Shown here in pieces: positions 24,224-30,996 of a DNA stretch of 41,463 nt (position 1 is the first letter of the stretch; each line of letters begins with the position of its first letter). The notes under the pieces are model-generated. The model had not been told where the DNA came from and did no database searches. It saw only the letters and a program-made list of their open reading frames with translations. The stretch spans positions 1 to 41,463 of the forward strand of contig JADFDP010000013.1 of NCBI GenBank assembly GCA_018262835.1. Direction: 5' to 3'. The position numbers and the translations under genes were made by a program. This stretch comes from Candidatus Aminicenantota bacterium. GTDB taxonomy: Bacteria; Acidobacteriota; Aminicenantia; UBA2199.

Positions 24224-25798
24224 TTATTTCTCTCCGAACCGGTTCGTTTGATCAATAAAACTCGCGATGTCGGTTTTGAATTTTTTTAGCGATGGCTCAT
24301 GGAGGTACATCATGTGGCCGGCGTCGTAATACTTGATCTCGATGTGGGAGCGGAGGTCAGGGCGCAGGTCCAGGTGCGACACCATGTACTCGGTCGCGAG
24401 AAACGGGGTCGCCAAATCAAAGATGCCTTGCAGCACCAGGAGGCGCAGGTTGGGGTTGTAGCCCATGGCGCGGGCTAGGTCCACCCCGGTATTGGCCATC
24501 TGCTGCGGCCATTCGATTCCATCGATCTTATGCCGGAAGTCCCAGGTTTTCCAGGCATCGGCCTGCGCGATATAGGCCCGCTCCGGGCGGGTGGCGTTCA
24601 AGTCGCGATGGAGGTAATCCTGGAACGCGGCGACGAAAGGCGGCCCCGCAGACAGATCCATGGAGTCGAATTCAGCCAATTCGCCGAGGGGATTGAGGCT
24701 CACGCCAAGGAACCGGGCATCGAGTATCCCGATCATTTCACGCCGATCGCGGAAAAGCTCCTTGATGAACTGCAGTATGTTCACCCTCAGATCGGCTCTG
24801 TCCAGGTATTCTGTCGAGAGCCCCGTGAAGCGATGCAGTTTGGCGATGACCGCTTTTCGATCCGCCTCGGGCAGATTGTTGCCTAGCGCCAGCGCGTGCG
24901 CATATTCGCCGATGGCGAAAGCGCGCGCCTCGTCGAGAAACGGTCCGAGCTCGGCCGGTGGTTCGGGCAGGGCTTTGTGATACCAGGCGGCCGCCGCATA
25001 GGAAGGCAGAAAAAGGGGGAACAGATGGTAGCGGGACCGGTCCTCTTCATTGTTCAGGATCCAGTCAAGATCAGTGGCCATGGAGACGAGGATGACGCCG
25101 TTGAAGGCCATGCCCGCGTTGGTCTGCAGGAAGTCGACGACCCCGGCCGAGCGGGTGGTGCCATAGCTCTCGCCCAGCAGGTACTTCGGAGAGTTCCAGC
25201 GTCCGTTTTCGGTTATGTACTGGCGGATGAACCGCGAGACCGATTCGATGTCGGCGTCGACACTCCAGAAGTCCTTGTCTTTCGCTTCGCCGATCGCCCG
25301 GCTGAATCCGGTGCCGACCGGGTCGATCATAACCAGGTCGGTTTTGTCAAGAATGCTGAACTCATTGCCCACGATTTTGTAAGGCGGCGGCGGAGTGGCG
25401 GCGGCATTCACGGTGACGATCCGCCGCGGGCCCAGTGCGCCCATGTGGAGCCAGATGGATGCGGATCCCGGCCCGCCATTGTAGGCAAAAGTGACCGGTC
25501 GCTGGCCGGAGTCGGGAACGTTATTTTTCGTATAGGCGAAGTATCCCATGCTGGCGTAGGGAAGGTCCTTCTCGTTGCGCACGATCAACGCCCCCGCTGT
25601 TGCCGTGTAGCTGATGGTCGCACCATTGATGACGATCTTGTGTTGAGTCACCGACGGCTCGGCTTTGGCCAAGTTGGCCGACTGATTTTTGGCTGGCTCA
25701 TCTGGCGGCTGAGCGTAACCATGAGCCGCATGACGGACAGCACCAAACAAAAACAACATAAAAAAAATAACAGGTAATGCAAATGGCCTTGTTTTCAT
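24224..25798 (-). CDS. Secreted S10-family serine carboxypeptidase-like protein
   Basis: The 524-residue product starts at the ATG at 25798, which gives a signal peptide (MKTRPFALPVIFFMLFLFGAVRHAAHGYA); an in-frame ATG at 25849 would lie inside the promoter. The alpha/beta-hydrolase fold of S10 peptidases is evident. NGGPGSASIW (107-116) forms the oxyanion region, Ser211 lies in GESYGTTRS, Asp461 in GIFDLATPF and His495 in DAGHMMYLHE. It should release C-terminal amino acids from peptides outside the cytoplasm. It is the first gene of a two-gene operon with the amidohydrolase. A 5-bp GC hairpin (CCCCC/GGGGG) overlaps the Shine-Dalgarno-like AGGGGG before the start and could limit translation. 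Confidence 0.88.
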   Translation of the reverse strand: MKTRPFALPVIFFMLFLFGAVRHAAHGYAQPPDEPAKNQSANLAKAEPSVTQHKIVINGATISYTATAGALIVRNEKDLPYASMGYFAYTKNNVPDSGQRPVTFAYNGGPGSASIWLHMGALGPRRIVTVNAAATPPPPYKIVGNEFSILDKTDLVMIDPVGTGFSRAIGEAKDKDFWSVDADIESVSRFIRQYITENGRWNSPKYLLGESYGTTRSAGVVDFLQTNAGMAFNGVILVSMATDLDWILNNEEDRSRYHLFPLFLPSYAAAAWYHKALPEPPAELGPFLDEARAFAIGEYAHALALGNNLPEADRKAVIAKLHRFTGLSTEYLDRADLRVNILQFIKELFRDRREMIGILDARFLGVSLNPLGELAEFDSMDLSAGPPFVAAFQDYLHRDLNATRPERAYIAQADAWKTWDFRHKIDGIEWPQQMANTGVDLARAMGYNPNLRLLVLQGIFDLATPFLATEYMVSHLDLRPDLRSHIEIKYYDAGHMMYLHEPSLKKFKTDIASFIDQTNRFGEK

Positions 25799-25953
25799 GG
25801 AATTTTTTCCCCCTGCTGGTATTTTGGGGGAGATGTTTTGTAATGTCAACAGAAAGCAGTGATTTTCTCTTCTGATAAAGAAGGAAGATGGCTTTTTCAG
25901 TTCAAGTCAAGCCTTCTCACCTGGGTTCACCCGGCCATTTGGCGCTCCCCTAT

Positions 25954-25983
25954 TTGACAAAGCGGGCGGCCATGGCCGATAAT
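25954..25983 (+). promoter_or_regulatory. Strong sigma-70-type promoter of the NtrC-like regulator gene
   Basis: A perfect TTGACA (25954-25959) and GATAAT (25978-25983) are separated by 18 bp. The -10 box ends 6 nt before the ATG at 25990, so the start of transcription should coincide with the start codon. Confidence 0.6.
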
Positions 25984-25989
25984 GGGAAC

Positions 25990-27354
25990 ATGGTCAAAAT
26001 CCTGGTCGTGGAAGACAAGGCCTCCATGAGGGAAATGCTCTCGAGCATCATCGCCGAAAAGGGCTTCGCCATCGACGCCGCCGCGGATGTTTCCTCAGCC
26101 CTGACCCTGCTGAAAAACAACGATTATGCCTTGATTATTTCCGACCTGCAGCTTCCCGATATGGACGGCCTGAGCTTTTTTAAAAGAATCAAAAACCTGC
26201 AGCTGCCGTTCATCATCCTGACCGCCTACGGCTCGATCGAAAAGGCCGTCGAGGCCATCAAGGAAGGCGCCTTTGACTTCATTGCCAAGCCCGTGGACCC
26301 CGACTACCTGCTGCTGATGATCGATAAAGCCCTGGCCACGACCCATATCGCGCGCGAAAACCTGGTGCTGCGCGAGGTACTGCAGTCGGAATTGGGCAAA
26401 ACCGTCATCATTGGCAGCAGCCGCGAGATCCTGTGCGAAGCCGAGAAGGTCAAACAGGTCGCGCAGACCAGCACCACGGTCCTGCTGCGCGGCGAAAGCG
26501 GCACCGGCAAGGAGCTGTTTGCCCGCGCCATCCATGCCCTGAGTCCGCGCCAGGGAATGCCTTTTATCACCATCAATTCGGCGTCGATCCCGGACAACCT
26601 CCTGGAAAATGAACTGTTCGGCCATGAAAAAGGCTCCTATACCGGCGCCTACATGCGCCAGCTCGGCAAGCTCGAACTGGCCCAGGGCGGCACTTTCTTT
26701 TTCGATGAAATCGGCGATTTTCCCATTCACCTGCAGGGCAAGATCCTGCGCGTGCTGGAAGAAAAATCGATCACCCGCCTGGGCAGCGGCAAACTCATCC
26801 AGCTGGATATCCGCTTCATCTTCGCCACCAACCAGGACCTGGAAAAGGCCACGGCGGAAAAACGCTTCCGCCAGGATCTCTATTTTCGCATCACCAGCTT
26901 TCCCATCGAACTGCCTCCCTTGCGCGAGCGCAAGGACGACATCCACCTGCTCGGAGATTATTTTGCCAGAAAACTCTCTCTGGAGATCAAAAAAAGCGAA
27001 TTCACGCTTTCCGCTACGGCCCGGGAAAAACTCCTGGCCTACCCATGGCCGGGCAATGTCCGCGAACTGCAGAACACGATCGAACGGGCTGTCATCATCA
27101 GTCGCGGCCCGGTTATCGGCCCCGAGGAGATCATCCTGCCCGGCAAGGCGTTTCCCGTCCATGACAGTTTCAGTCTCAACGGCAGCTTGAAGGCGGTGGC
27201 TTCCCGGGCGCAGAAATTGGTCGAGAAGCAGAAGATAAGCCAAGTCCTGGCCGCGACCGCTTTCAACCGCTCCCAGGCGGCCAAAATCCTCGAAATCAGC
27301 TACAAGACCCTGCTGGAAAAGATCAAGGAATACGGCCTTGCTGAAAAAGATTAA
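25990..27354 (+). CDS. Sigma-54-dependent response regulator, NtrC family
   Basis: The 454-residue product has three domains. The receiver (1-115) carries Asp9, phospho-acceptor Asp52 (IISDLQLPDMDG), Thr78 and Lys100 (FIAKP). The AAA+ domain has Walker A GESGTGKE and Walker B GGTFFFDEIGDF, and the sigma-54 contact loop reads GSYTGA instead of the usual GAFTGA. The C-terminal Fis-type helix-turn-helix includes NRSQAAKILEISYKTLLEKI. On phosphorylation it should remodel sigma-54 holoenzyme at target promoters. The start at 25990 coincides with the expected transcription start. Its cognate kinase is not adjacent; the NtrY-like kinase at the window's far end is one candidate. Its stop overlaps the next gene by 17 bp. 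Confidence 0.9.
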   Translation: MVKILVVEDKASMREMLSSIIAEKGFAIDAAADVSSALTLLKNNDYALIISDLQLPDMDGLSFFKRIKNLQLPFIILTAYGSIEKAVEAIKEGAFDFIAKPVDPDYLLLMIDKALATTHIARENLVLREVLQSELGKTVIIGSSREILCEAEKVKQVAQTSTTVLLRGESGTGKELFARAIHALSPRQGMPFITINSASIPDNLLENELFGHEKGSYTGAYMRQLGKLELAQGGTFFFDEIGDFPIHLQGKILRVLEEKSITRLGSGKLIQLDIRFIFATNQDLEKATAEKRFRQDLYFRITSFPIELPPLRERKDDIHLLGDYFARKLSLEIKKSEFTLSATAREKLLAYPWPGNVRELQNTIERAVIISRGPVIGPEEIILPGKAFPVHDSFSLNGSLKAVASRAQKLVEKQKISQVLAATAFNRSQAAKILEISYKTLLEKIKEYGLAEKD

Positions 27355-27970
27355 ATTCCTGCTGCTGAAAAAATTGGCCAAGGCGATGCTGCATGCCATC
27401 GTGTTCAGCAGCCGGGTCAAGATCAGCGGTCAGGAAAACATCGCCGCCCTGCACAGGGAAAACGTGCCTTTGATCTATATATTCTGGCACCGCCACATCC
27501 TTTGCGTGATCCATCAATTCAAGGACAGCGGCGCCAGGCCGTTGGTCTCCCTGTCCAGCGACGGCGAGCTGGTCGCGGCCGTGGCCGAGGAATTCGGCAT
27601 GAATCCCATCCGCGGCTCTTCTTCCAAGGGAGGCGCCCGAGCGTTTCTGCACATGGTGCGCTGCGTGCAAAATGAAAAAGCCGCGGTGCTGATCACGGCC
27701 GACGGTCCCAAAGGTCCGGCCCGGAAAGTCAAGGAAGGGACCGTGCGCTTGGCGGTGAAGACGGGGGCATTCGTCATCCCCATCAGCTGGAGCGGTACAC
27801 GGGTAAAAGTGCTCCAAAAAAGCTGGGACCGCTTCATGATCCCCTTGCCCTTCGGGCGCATCCATTTCGCTTTCGGCCAGCCGCTGCGCCTTGACGCCGG
27901 CGCCGCCGACCCGGATCAGGCCGGCGACATGCTGGCTGAAAAGTTGAATCGGCTCGAACAATCCTTATAA
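27338..27970 (+). CDS. DUF374-family lysophospholipid acyltransferase-like protein
   Basis: The 210-residue product matches the DUF374 branch of the LPLAT superfamily: a basic/hydrophobic N-terminus (MLKKIKFLLLKKLAKAMLH), LIYIFWHRHIL with the catalytic-type histidine, SLSSDGELVA, GSSSKGGARA and the hallmark TADGPKGPARKVKEG. Such proteins are thought to acylate lipids or lipid A precursors at the inner membrane, although the substrate is not established. It begins with TTG at 27338 (AAGGA about 8 nt upstream), overlapping the regulator's stop by 17 bp. The next in-frame ATG (27389) would remove the basic N-terminus. It is followed by a strong three-stem terminator. Confidence 0.82.
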   Translation: MLKKIKFLLLKKLAKAMLHAIVFSSRVKISGQENIAALHRENVPLIYIFWHRHILCVIHQFKDSGARPLVSLSSDGELVAAVAEEFGMNPIRGSSSKGGARAFLHMVRCVQNEKAAVLITADGPKGPARKVKEGTVRLAVKTGAFVIPISWSGTRVKVLQKSWDRFMIPLPFGRIHFAFGQPLRLDAGAADPDQAGDMLAEKLNRLEQSL

Positions 27971-27990
27971 AAACACCGGCGCCATGTCCA

Positions 27991-28084
27991 AAACTCATCC
28001 CCCCACCCCTTCTCTTGGCAAGAGAAGGGGGGAAGAAATGCTCCCCTCTCTTCGCAAGAGAGGGGCTGGGGGTGAGTTTTTTTT
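27991..28084 (+). terminator. Nested three-stem inverted repeat ending in T8 (terminator, MITE-like)
   Basis: An outer stem (27991-28005 with 28067-28079, 13 pairs with two bulged bases) encloses two perfect hairpins. Stem A pairs 28006-28016 with 28020-28030 (11 bp, loop GGC). Stem B pairs 28043-28052 with 28056-28065 (10 bp, loop CGC). The outer stem runs into eight T (28077-28084). It forms a three-way junction in RNA or a cruciform in DNA. The two hairpins are near-copies of each other (CCCCTTCTCTT versus CCCCTCTCTT), as in dispersed palindromic elements. It terminates the plus-strand unit upstream of pfkA. Confidence 0.8.
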
Positions 28085-28085
28085 A

Positions 28086-28114
28086 TTGGCAGGGATGTTT
28101 TTTTTTGCTATCAT
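28086..28114 (+). promoter_or_regulatory. Sigma-70-type promoter of pfkA
   Basis: TTGGCA (28086-28091) and TATCAT (28109-28114) are separated by 17 bp, 19 bp before the pfkA ATG and directly after the T8 terminator. Confidence 0.55.
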
Positions 28115-28133
28115 GGCCATAAAAGGAAGGCAA

Positions 28134-29231
28134 ATGAAAAAGATCAGAAAACTGGGCATCCTGACCGGCGGCGGCGATTGCCCGGGACTGAATGCCGTCA
28201 TCCGCGCCGTGGTCCACACGGCACAGCGGGAATTCGGCCTCGAGGTCTGCGGCATCATGGACGGTTATGCCGGCCTGATCCAAAAAAATGTCCGCAAGAT
28301 CGAACTGGCGGATGTTTCGGGCATTCTGCCCCGGGGCGGGACCATCCTGGGCACTTCCAACCGCGACAATCCCTTCCACTACTCCGACGAGTCCCCGGGA
28401 GGACGGAAAGAGCACTGTGACATATCGGCTCAGGCCATGGCGACTATTGAAGCCCATGAAATCGACGTGCTGCTGGCAGTCGGCGGCGACGGCACCCAGA
28501 ATATCGCCCAGCTTTTTTTTGAAAAATACCGCCTGCCCGTCATCGGCATTCCCAAGACCATTGACAATGACCTGAACGGCACCGATGTCACCTTCGGCTT
28601 TGACACGGCGCTCAACACCGCCACCACGGCCATCGACAAGCTTCATTCCACGGCCGAAGCGCACCACCGCGTCATGGTCATCGAAGTGATGGGCCGCTAC
28701 GCGGGCTGGATCGCCCTGCAATCGGGGTTGGCTGGCGGCGGCGACGTCATTCTCATTCCCGAGATCCCCTTCCAGATGGACAAGGTCTGCGCCAAGATCA
28801 TCCGCCGCGCCGAAAAAGGCAAAAGGTTCTCCCTGGTCGTGGTCGCGGAGGGGGCCAGGGCCGAGGGCGGGGAACTGGTCGTTGCCCGCCAGGTGAACGA
28901 CGCCAGCGACCCGATCCGGCTGGGAGGCATTGCCGCCCGGGTCGGCAACCAGATCGAAGACATGACCGGGATCGAAAGCCGTTACACCATCCTGGGCCAC
29001 GTGCAGCGCGGAGGCAGCCCGACCCCCTATGACCGCATCCTGGCCACCCGTTTCGGCTACCATGCCGTGGTCGCCGCGGTCAACAAAGAATTCGGATGCC
29101 TGGTCGGCTTGCGCGGCAACGAGATCAAAACCACCCCGATCAAGGAGGCCATCGCCGAGCCGCGCCGCGTCGATCCGGAAAGCGATCTGGTTAAAACCGC
29201 CATGGCCGTCGGCACCTGCTTCGGGAAATAA
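28134..29231 (+). CDS. pfkA: 6-phosphofructokinase
   Basis: The 365-residue product phosphorylates fructose 6-phosphate in glycolysis. It has LTGGGDCPGLNAVIRA (10-25), GGDGT (117-121), PKTIDNDL (140-147), MGRYAGWIAL, PEIPF and LGHVQRGG. In phosphofructokinases the positions equivalent to E. coli 104 and 124 indicate the phosphoryl donor: here they are Gly120 and Lys141. Gly at the first favours ATP, whereas Lys at the second is shared with PPi enzymes and with some ATP-using group III members, so ATP use is likely but not certain. The ATG at 28134 has AAGGAAGG 3 nt upstream. An open frame extends back to 27984 through the terminator and is not coding. tmk follows after 1 bp. Confidence 0.93.
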   Translation: MKKIRKLGILTGGGDCPGLNAVIRAVVHTAQREFGLEVCGIMDGYAGLIQKNVRKIELADVSGILPRGGTILGTSNRDNPFHYSDESPGGRKEHCDISAQAMATIEAHEIDVLLAVGGDGTQNIAQLFFEKYRLPVIGIPKTIDNDLNGTDVTFGFDTALNTATTAIDKLHSTAEAHHRVMVIEVMGRYAGWIALQSGLAGGGDVILIPEIPFQMDKVCAKIIRRAEKGKRFSLVVVAEGARAEGGELVVARQVNDASDPIRLGGIAARVGNQIEDMTGIESRYTILGHVQRGGSPTPYDRILATRFGYHAVVAAVNKEFGCLVGLRGNEIKTTPIKEAIAEPRRVDPESDLVKTAMAVGTCFGK

Positions 29232-29232
29232 A

Positions 29233-29853
29233 ATGGAAAGGCTGATCGTGTTTGAAGGAATCGACGGCTCGGGCAAGACTTCGCTGTCGCGGATGTTTCA
29301 CGCCGCCATGCTGGAAAGCGGCGTCCCGGCGATCTGGCTGCGCGAACCCACCGATTCGCCGCGGGGAGATAAAATCCGCCGCACTGCCCAGGACCAGGAA
29401 AGCATATCCATCCAGGAGGAACTGCAATATTTTCTCGACGACCGGCGCTGGGACGTGGAAAAAAATATTTTGCCGGCGCTGCGTTCCGGCAAGACCGTGG
29501 TTCTTGACCGCTATTATTATTCCAACGCCTGCTACCAGGGCGCCCGCGGACTGGACATGGATGCCATCCTGCGCATGAACCGGCAGTTCGCTCCCGAAGC
29601 GGACCTGGTTTTCATCATTGACGTGGATGTGGACCGGGCCTTGGCACGCATCAGCAGCACCCGCCGGGAAGTGGCCAAGCTTTTTGAAAAAAAGGATTTC
29701 CTGGAAAAAGTGCGCTGCAATTACCTGAAGCTGACCGGGGCCAACCTGGTGCGCATTGACGGCAACCCGGACCTGAAAACCGTAATGGCCGATGTGCTGC
29801 GCCGTTATAGCGAGCTGGGCGTGAAAAAAACTCCGGCTGCTTCCTTAAAATGA
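29233..29853 (+). CDS. tmk: Thymidylate kinase
   Basis: The 206-residue product converts dTMP to dTDP. Visible features are the P-loop FEGIDGSGKT (7-16), REPTDSPRGDKIR, ALRSGKTVVLDRYYYSN with the DR(Y) motif, CYQGARGLD, and VFIIDVDVDRALARI. The LID region (STRREVAKLFEKKDF) has basic residues, as in bacterial enzymes. The start ATG follows the pfkA stop by one base and has only weak ribosome-binding sequence, so translation is probably coupled. The last four bases overlap the ATG of larE. Length and motifs are normal for the family. Confidence 0.92.
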   Translation: MERLIVFEGIDGSGKTSLSRMFHAAMLESGVPAIWLREPTDSPRGDKIRRTAQDQESISIQEELQYFLDDRRWDVEKNILPALRSGKTVVLDRYYYSNACYQGARGLDMDAILRMNRQFAPEADLVFIIDVDVDRALARISSTRREVAKLFEKKDFLEKVRCNYLKLTGANLVRIDGNPDLKTVMADVLRRYSELGVKKTPAASLK

Positions 29854-30704
29854 TGGAAACGGCGGCAGGAAAAATGCGTGATAAAAAAGCCTTGCTGCGC
29901 GAGCGGCTCAAGCGCCAGGGCAGCATGCTGCTGGCTTTTTCCGGAGGCAAGGATTCTTTTTTTCTGCTGCAGTCCGCTTTGGAGGCGTTGGGCGCGGCCA
30001 ATGTCCTGCCCTATTTTGTCAGCACGCCATTCACCGGAGAAGCCGCCAGGCAACGGGTCGCTTATTTCCAGAAAAGAATGCCCTTCACCTTGCGGGAGAT
30101 CCGCCTCGATCTGTTCAAAGACATCCACGTGCGCCAGAATTCCAGGAAACGTTGTTTTTTATGCAAAAAATTGATGTTCACCGCCCTTAAAAAAGAGGCC
30201 AAACGATTTGGCATTCCCATGGTCGCTGACGGGTCCACGGTTTCCGACCTCGGTGAAAACCGCCCCGGACGCCTGGCACTGGAAAAACTCGGCATCGCAT
30301 CGCCGCTGAAGGATGCCGGTTTCACCGGGCCTGAAATTGCCGCGGAATTGAAAAAGCAAGGCATCAAGGACTATTTCCTGACCTCCTCCACCTGCCTGGC
30401 CACGCGCTTTCCCTACGATCTAATTCTGAACGCCGGACAGATAGACGCCATTGGCCGGGTGGAGCACGATCTGCTGAAGCGGGGAATCTATCCGCTGCGT
30501 GTCCGTTACATGACCGACGGCGTGCGCATCGAAACCCCGGAAGCCAACTTTCAAAAAATCATGGCCGTGAAAAACGATTTGCTGGCCTTATGCAAAATCC
30601 ATCATTTCAAATTCGTCACCCTGGACCTGGGGGGAATCAAAAGCGGCTCCTGGGATGATCTCCCTGTTGACAGCGCCGCGATAATTGTGTATGATGGACT
30701 TTAA
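29850..30704 (+). CDS. larE: LarE-family ATP-dependent sulfur transferase
   Basis: The 284-residue product has the PP-loop SGGKDS (31-36), DGSTVSDLGENRPGRLA and SSTCLATRFPY, the pattern of LarE. LarE is an N-type ATP pyrophosphatase that donates sulfur to the pincer cofactor (NPN) of lactate racemase-type enzymes. Three cysteines stand at the relevant places, Cys102 and Cys105 in RCFLCK and Cys182 in STCLATR. This suggests the variant reported to hold a 4Fe-4S cluster rather than the single sacrificial Cys type. No larA, larB or larC is in the window. The ATG overlaps the tmk stop (ATGA). Its 3' end contains a strong promoter for rpsT. Another ATP-dependent sulfur or tRNA-modifying role remains possible. 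Confidence 0.78.
   Translation: MMETAAGKMRDKKALLRERLKRQGSMLLAFSGGKDSFFLLQSALEALGAANVLPYFVSTPFTGEAARQRVAYFQKRMPFTLREIRLDLFKDIHVRQNSRKRCFLCKKLMFTALKKEAKRFGIPMVADGSTVSDLGENRPGRLALEKLGIASPLKDAGFTGPEIAAELKKQGIKDYFLTSSTCLATRFPYDLILNAGQIDAIGRVEHDLLKRGIYPLRVRYMTDGVRIETPEANFQKIMAVKNDLLALCKIHHFKFVTLDLGGIKSGSWDDLPVDSAAIIVYDGL
30667..30695 (+). promoter_or_regulatory. Sigma-70-type promoter of rpsT inside larE
   Basis: A perfect TTGACA (30667-30672) and TATGAT (30690-30695) are separated by 17 bp and end 25 bp before the rpsT ATG. The whole promoter lies within the last 38 bases of larE. Confidence 0.65.
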
Positions 30705-30720
30705 TTCTGGAGGATCGCCA

Positions 30721-30987
30721 ATGGCAAATCATGAATCGGCCGTCAAAAAGCACAAGCAGGATGAAAAGAAGAGAATGGTCAACCGCAGCAACCGGTCCAA
30801 GATGAAAAATAAAATCAAGACCCTGAAAAGAAAAATCAGCGGCGGCGAGAGAGAGGAAGCCATCAAGCTTCTTCCCGGGGCCATCTCCATCATCGACATG
30901 ACCGTGCGCAAAGGCACCATCCACAAAAACACCGGCTCGCGCTACAAATCCCGCCTGCACAACCTGATCAAAAGCAGCGAAAAATAA
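30721..30987 (+). CDS. rpsT: 30S ribosomal protein S20
   Basis: The 88-residue, very basic, helical product is ribosomal protein S20, which binds 16S rRNA near its 5' domain. Typical features are the start MANHESAVKKHKQDEK, RNRSNRSKMKNKIKTLKR-like helix and the closing GTIHKNTGSRYKSRL. The ATG at 30721 follows TGGAGGATCGCCA, a strong Shine-Dalgarno at 7-8 nt, and the expected N-terminus MAN confirms it. A frame extension to 30685 is not part of the gene. It is transcribed mainly from the promoter inside larE. No obvious terminator separates it from the nuclease gene 9 bp downstream. Confidence 0.96.
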   Translation: MANHESAVKKHKQDEKKRMVNRSNRSKMKNKIKTLKRKISGGEREEAIKLLPGAISIIDMTVRKGTIHKNTGSRYKSRLHNLIKSSEK

Positions 30988-30996
30988 TCATTCGGG

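Noticed and set aside
24896-25777. Plus-strand open frame opposite the S10 peptidase
   Set aside because: Antisense shadow of a gene with signal peptide and intact catalytic triad.
26095-27420. Long open frame on the minus strand opposite the NtrC-type regulator
   Set aside because: Antisense shadow of a gene with all NtrC motifs; no independent start signals or recognisable protein.
28086-28108. Sigma-54 promoter before pfkA (TTGGCA...TTGC)
   Set aside because: The distance between the GG and GC elements is 19 instead of 12 bases; a sigma-70 reading with 17-bp spacing fits better.
27984-28133. N-terminal extension of pfkA
   Set aside because: It would be encoded by the terminator palindrome and is unlike any phosphofructokinase; AAGGAAGG and the ATG at 28134 give the normal N-terminus.
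28083-29276. Long open frame on the minus strand opposite pfkA
   Set aside because: Antisense shadow; its N-terminus and C-terminus cross the tmk start and the pfkA promoter and it has no family motif.
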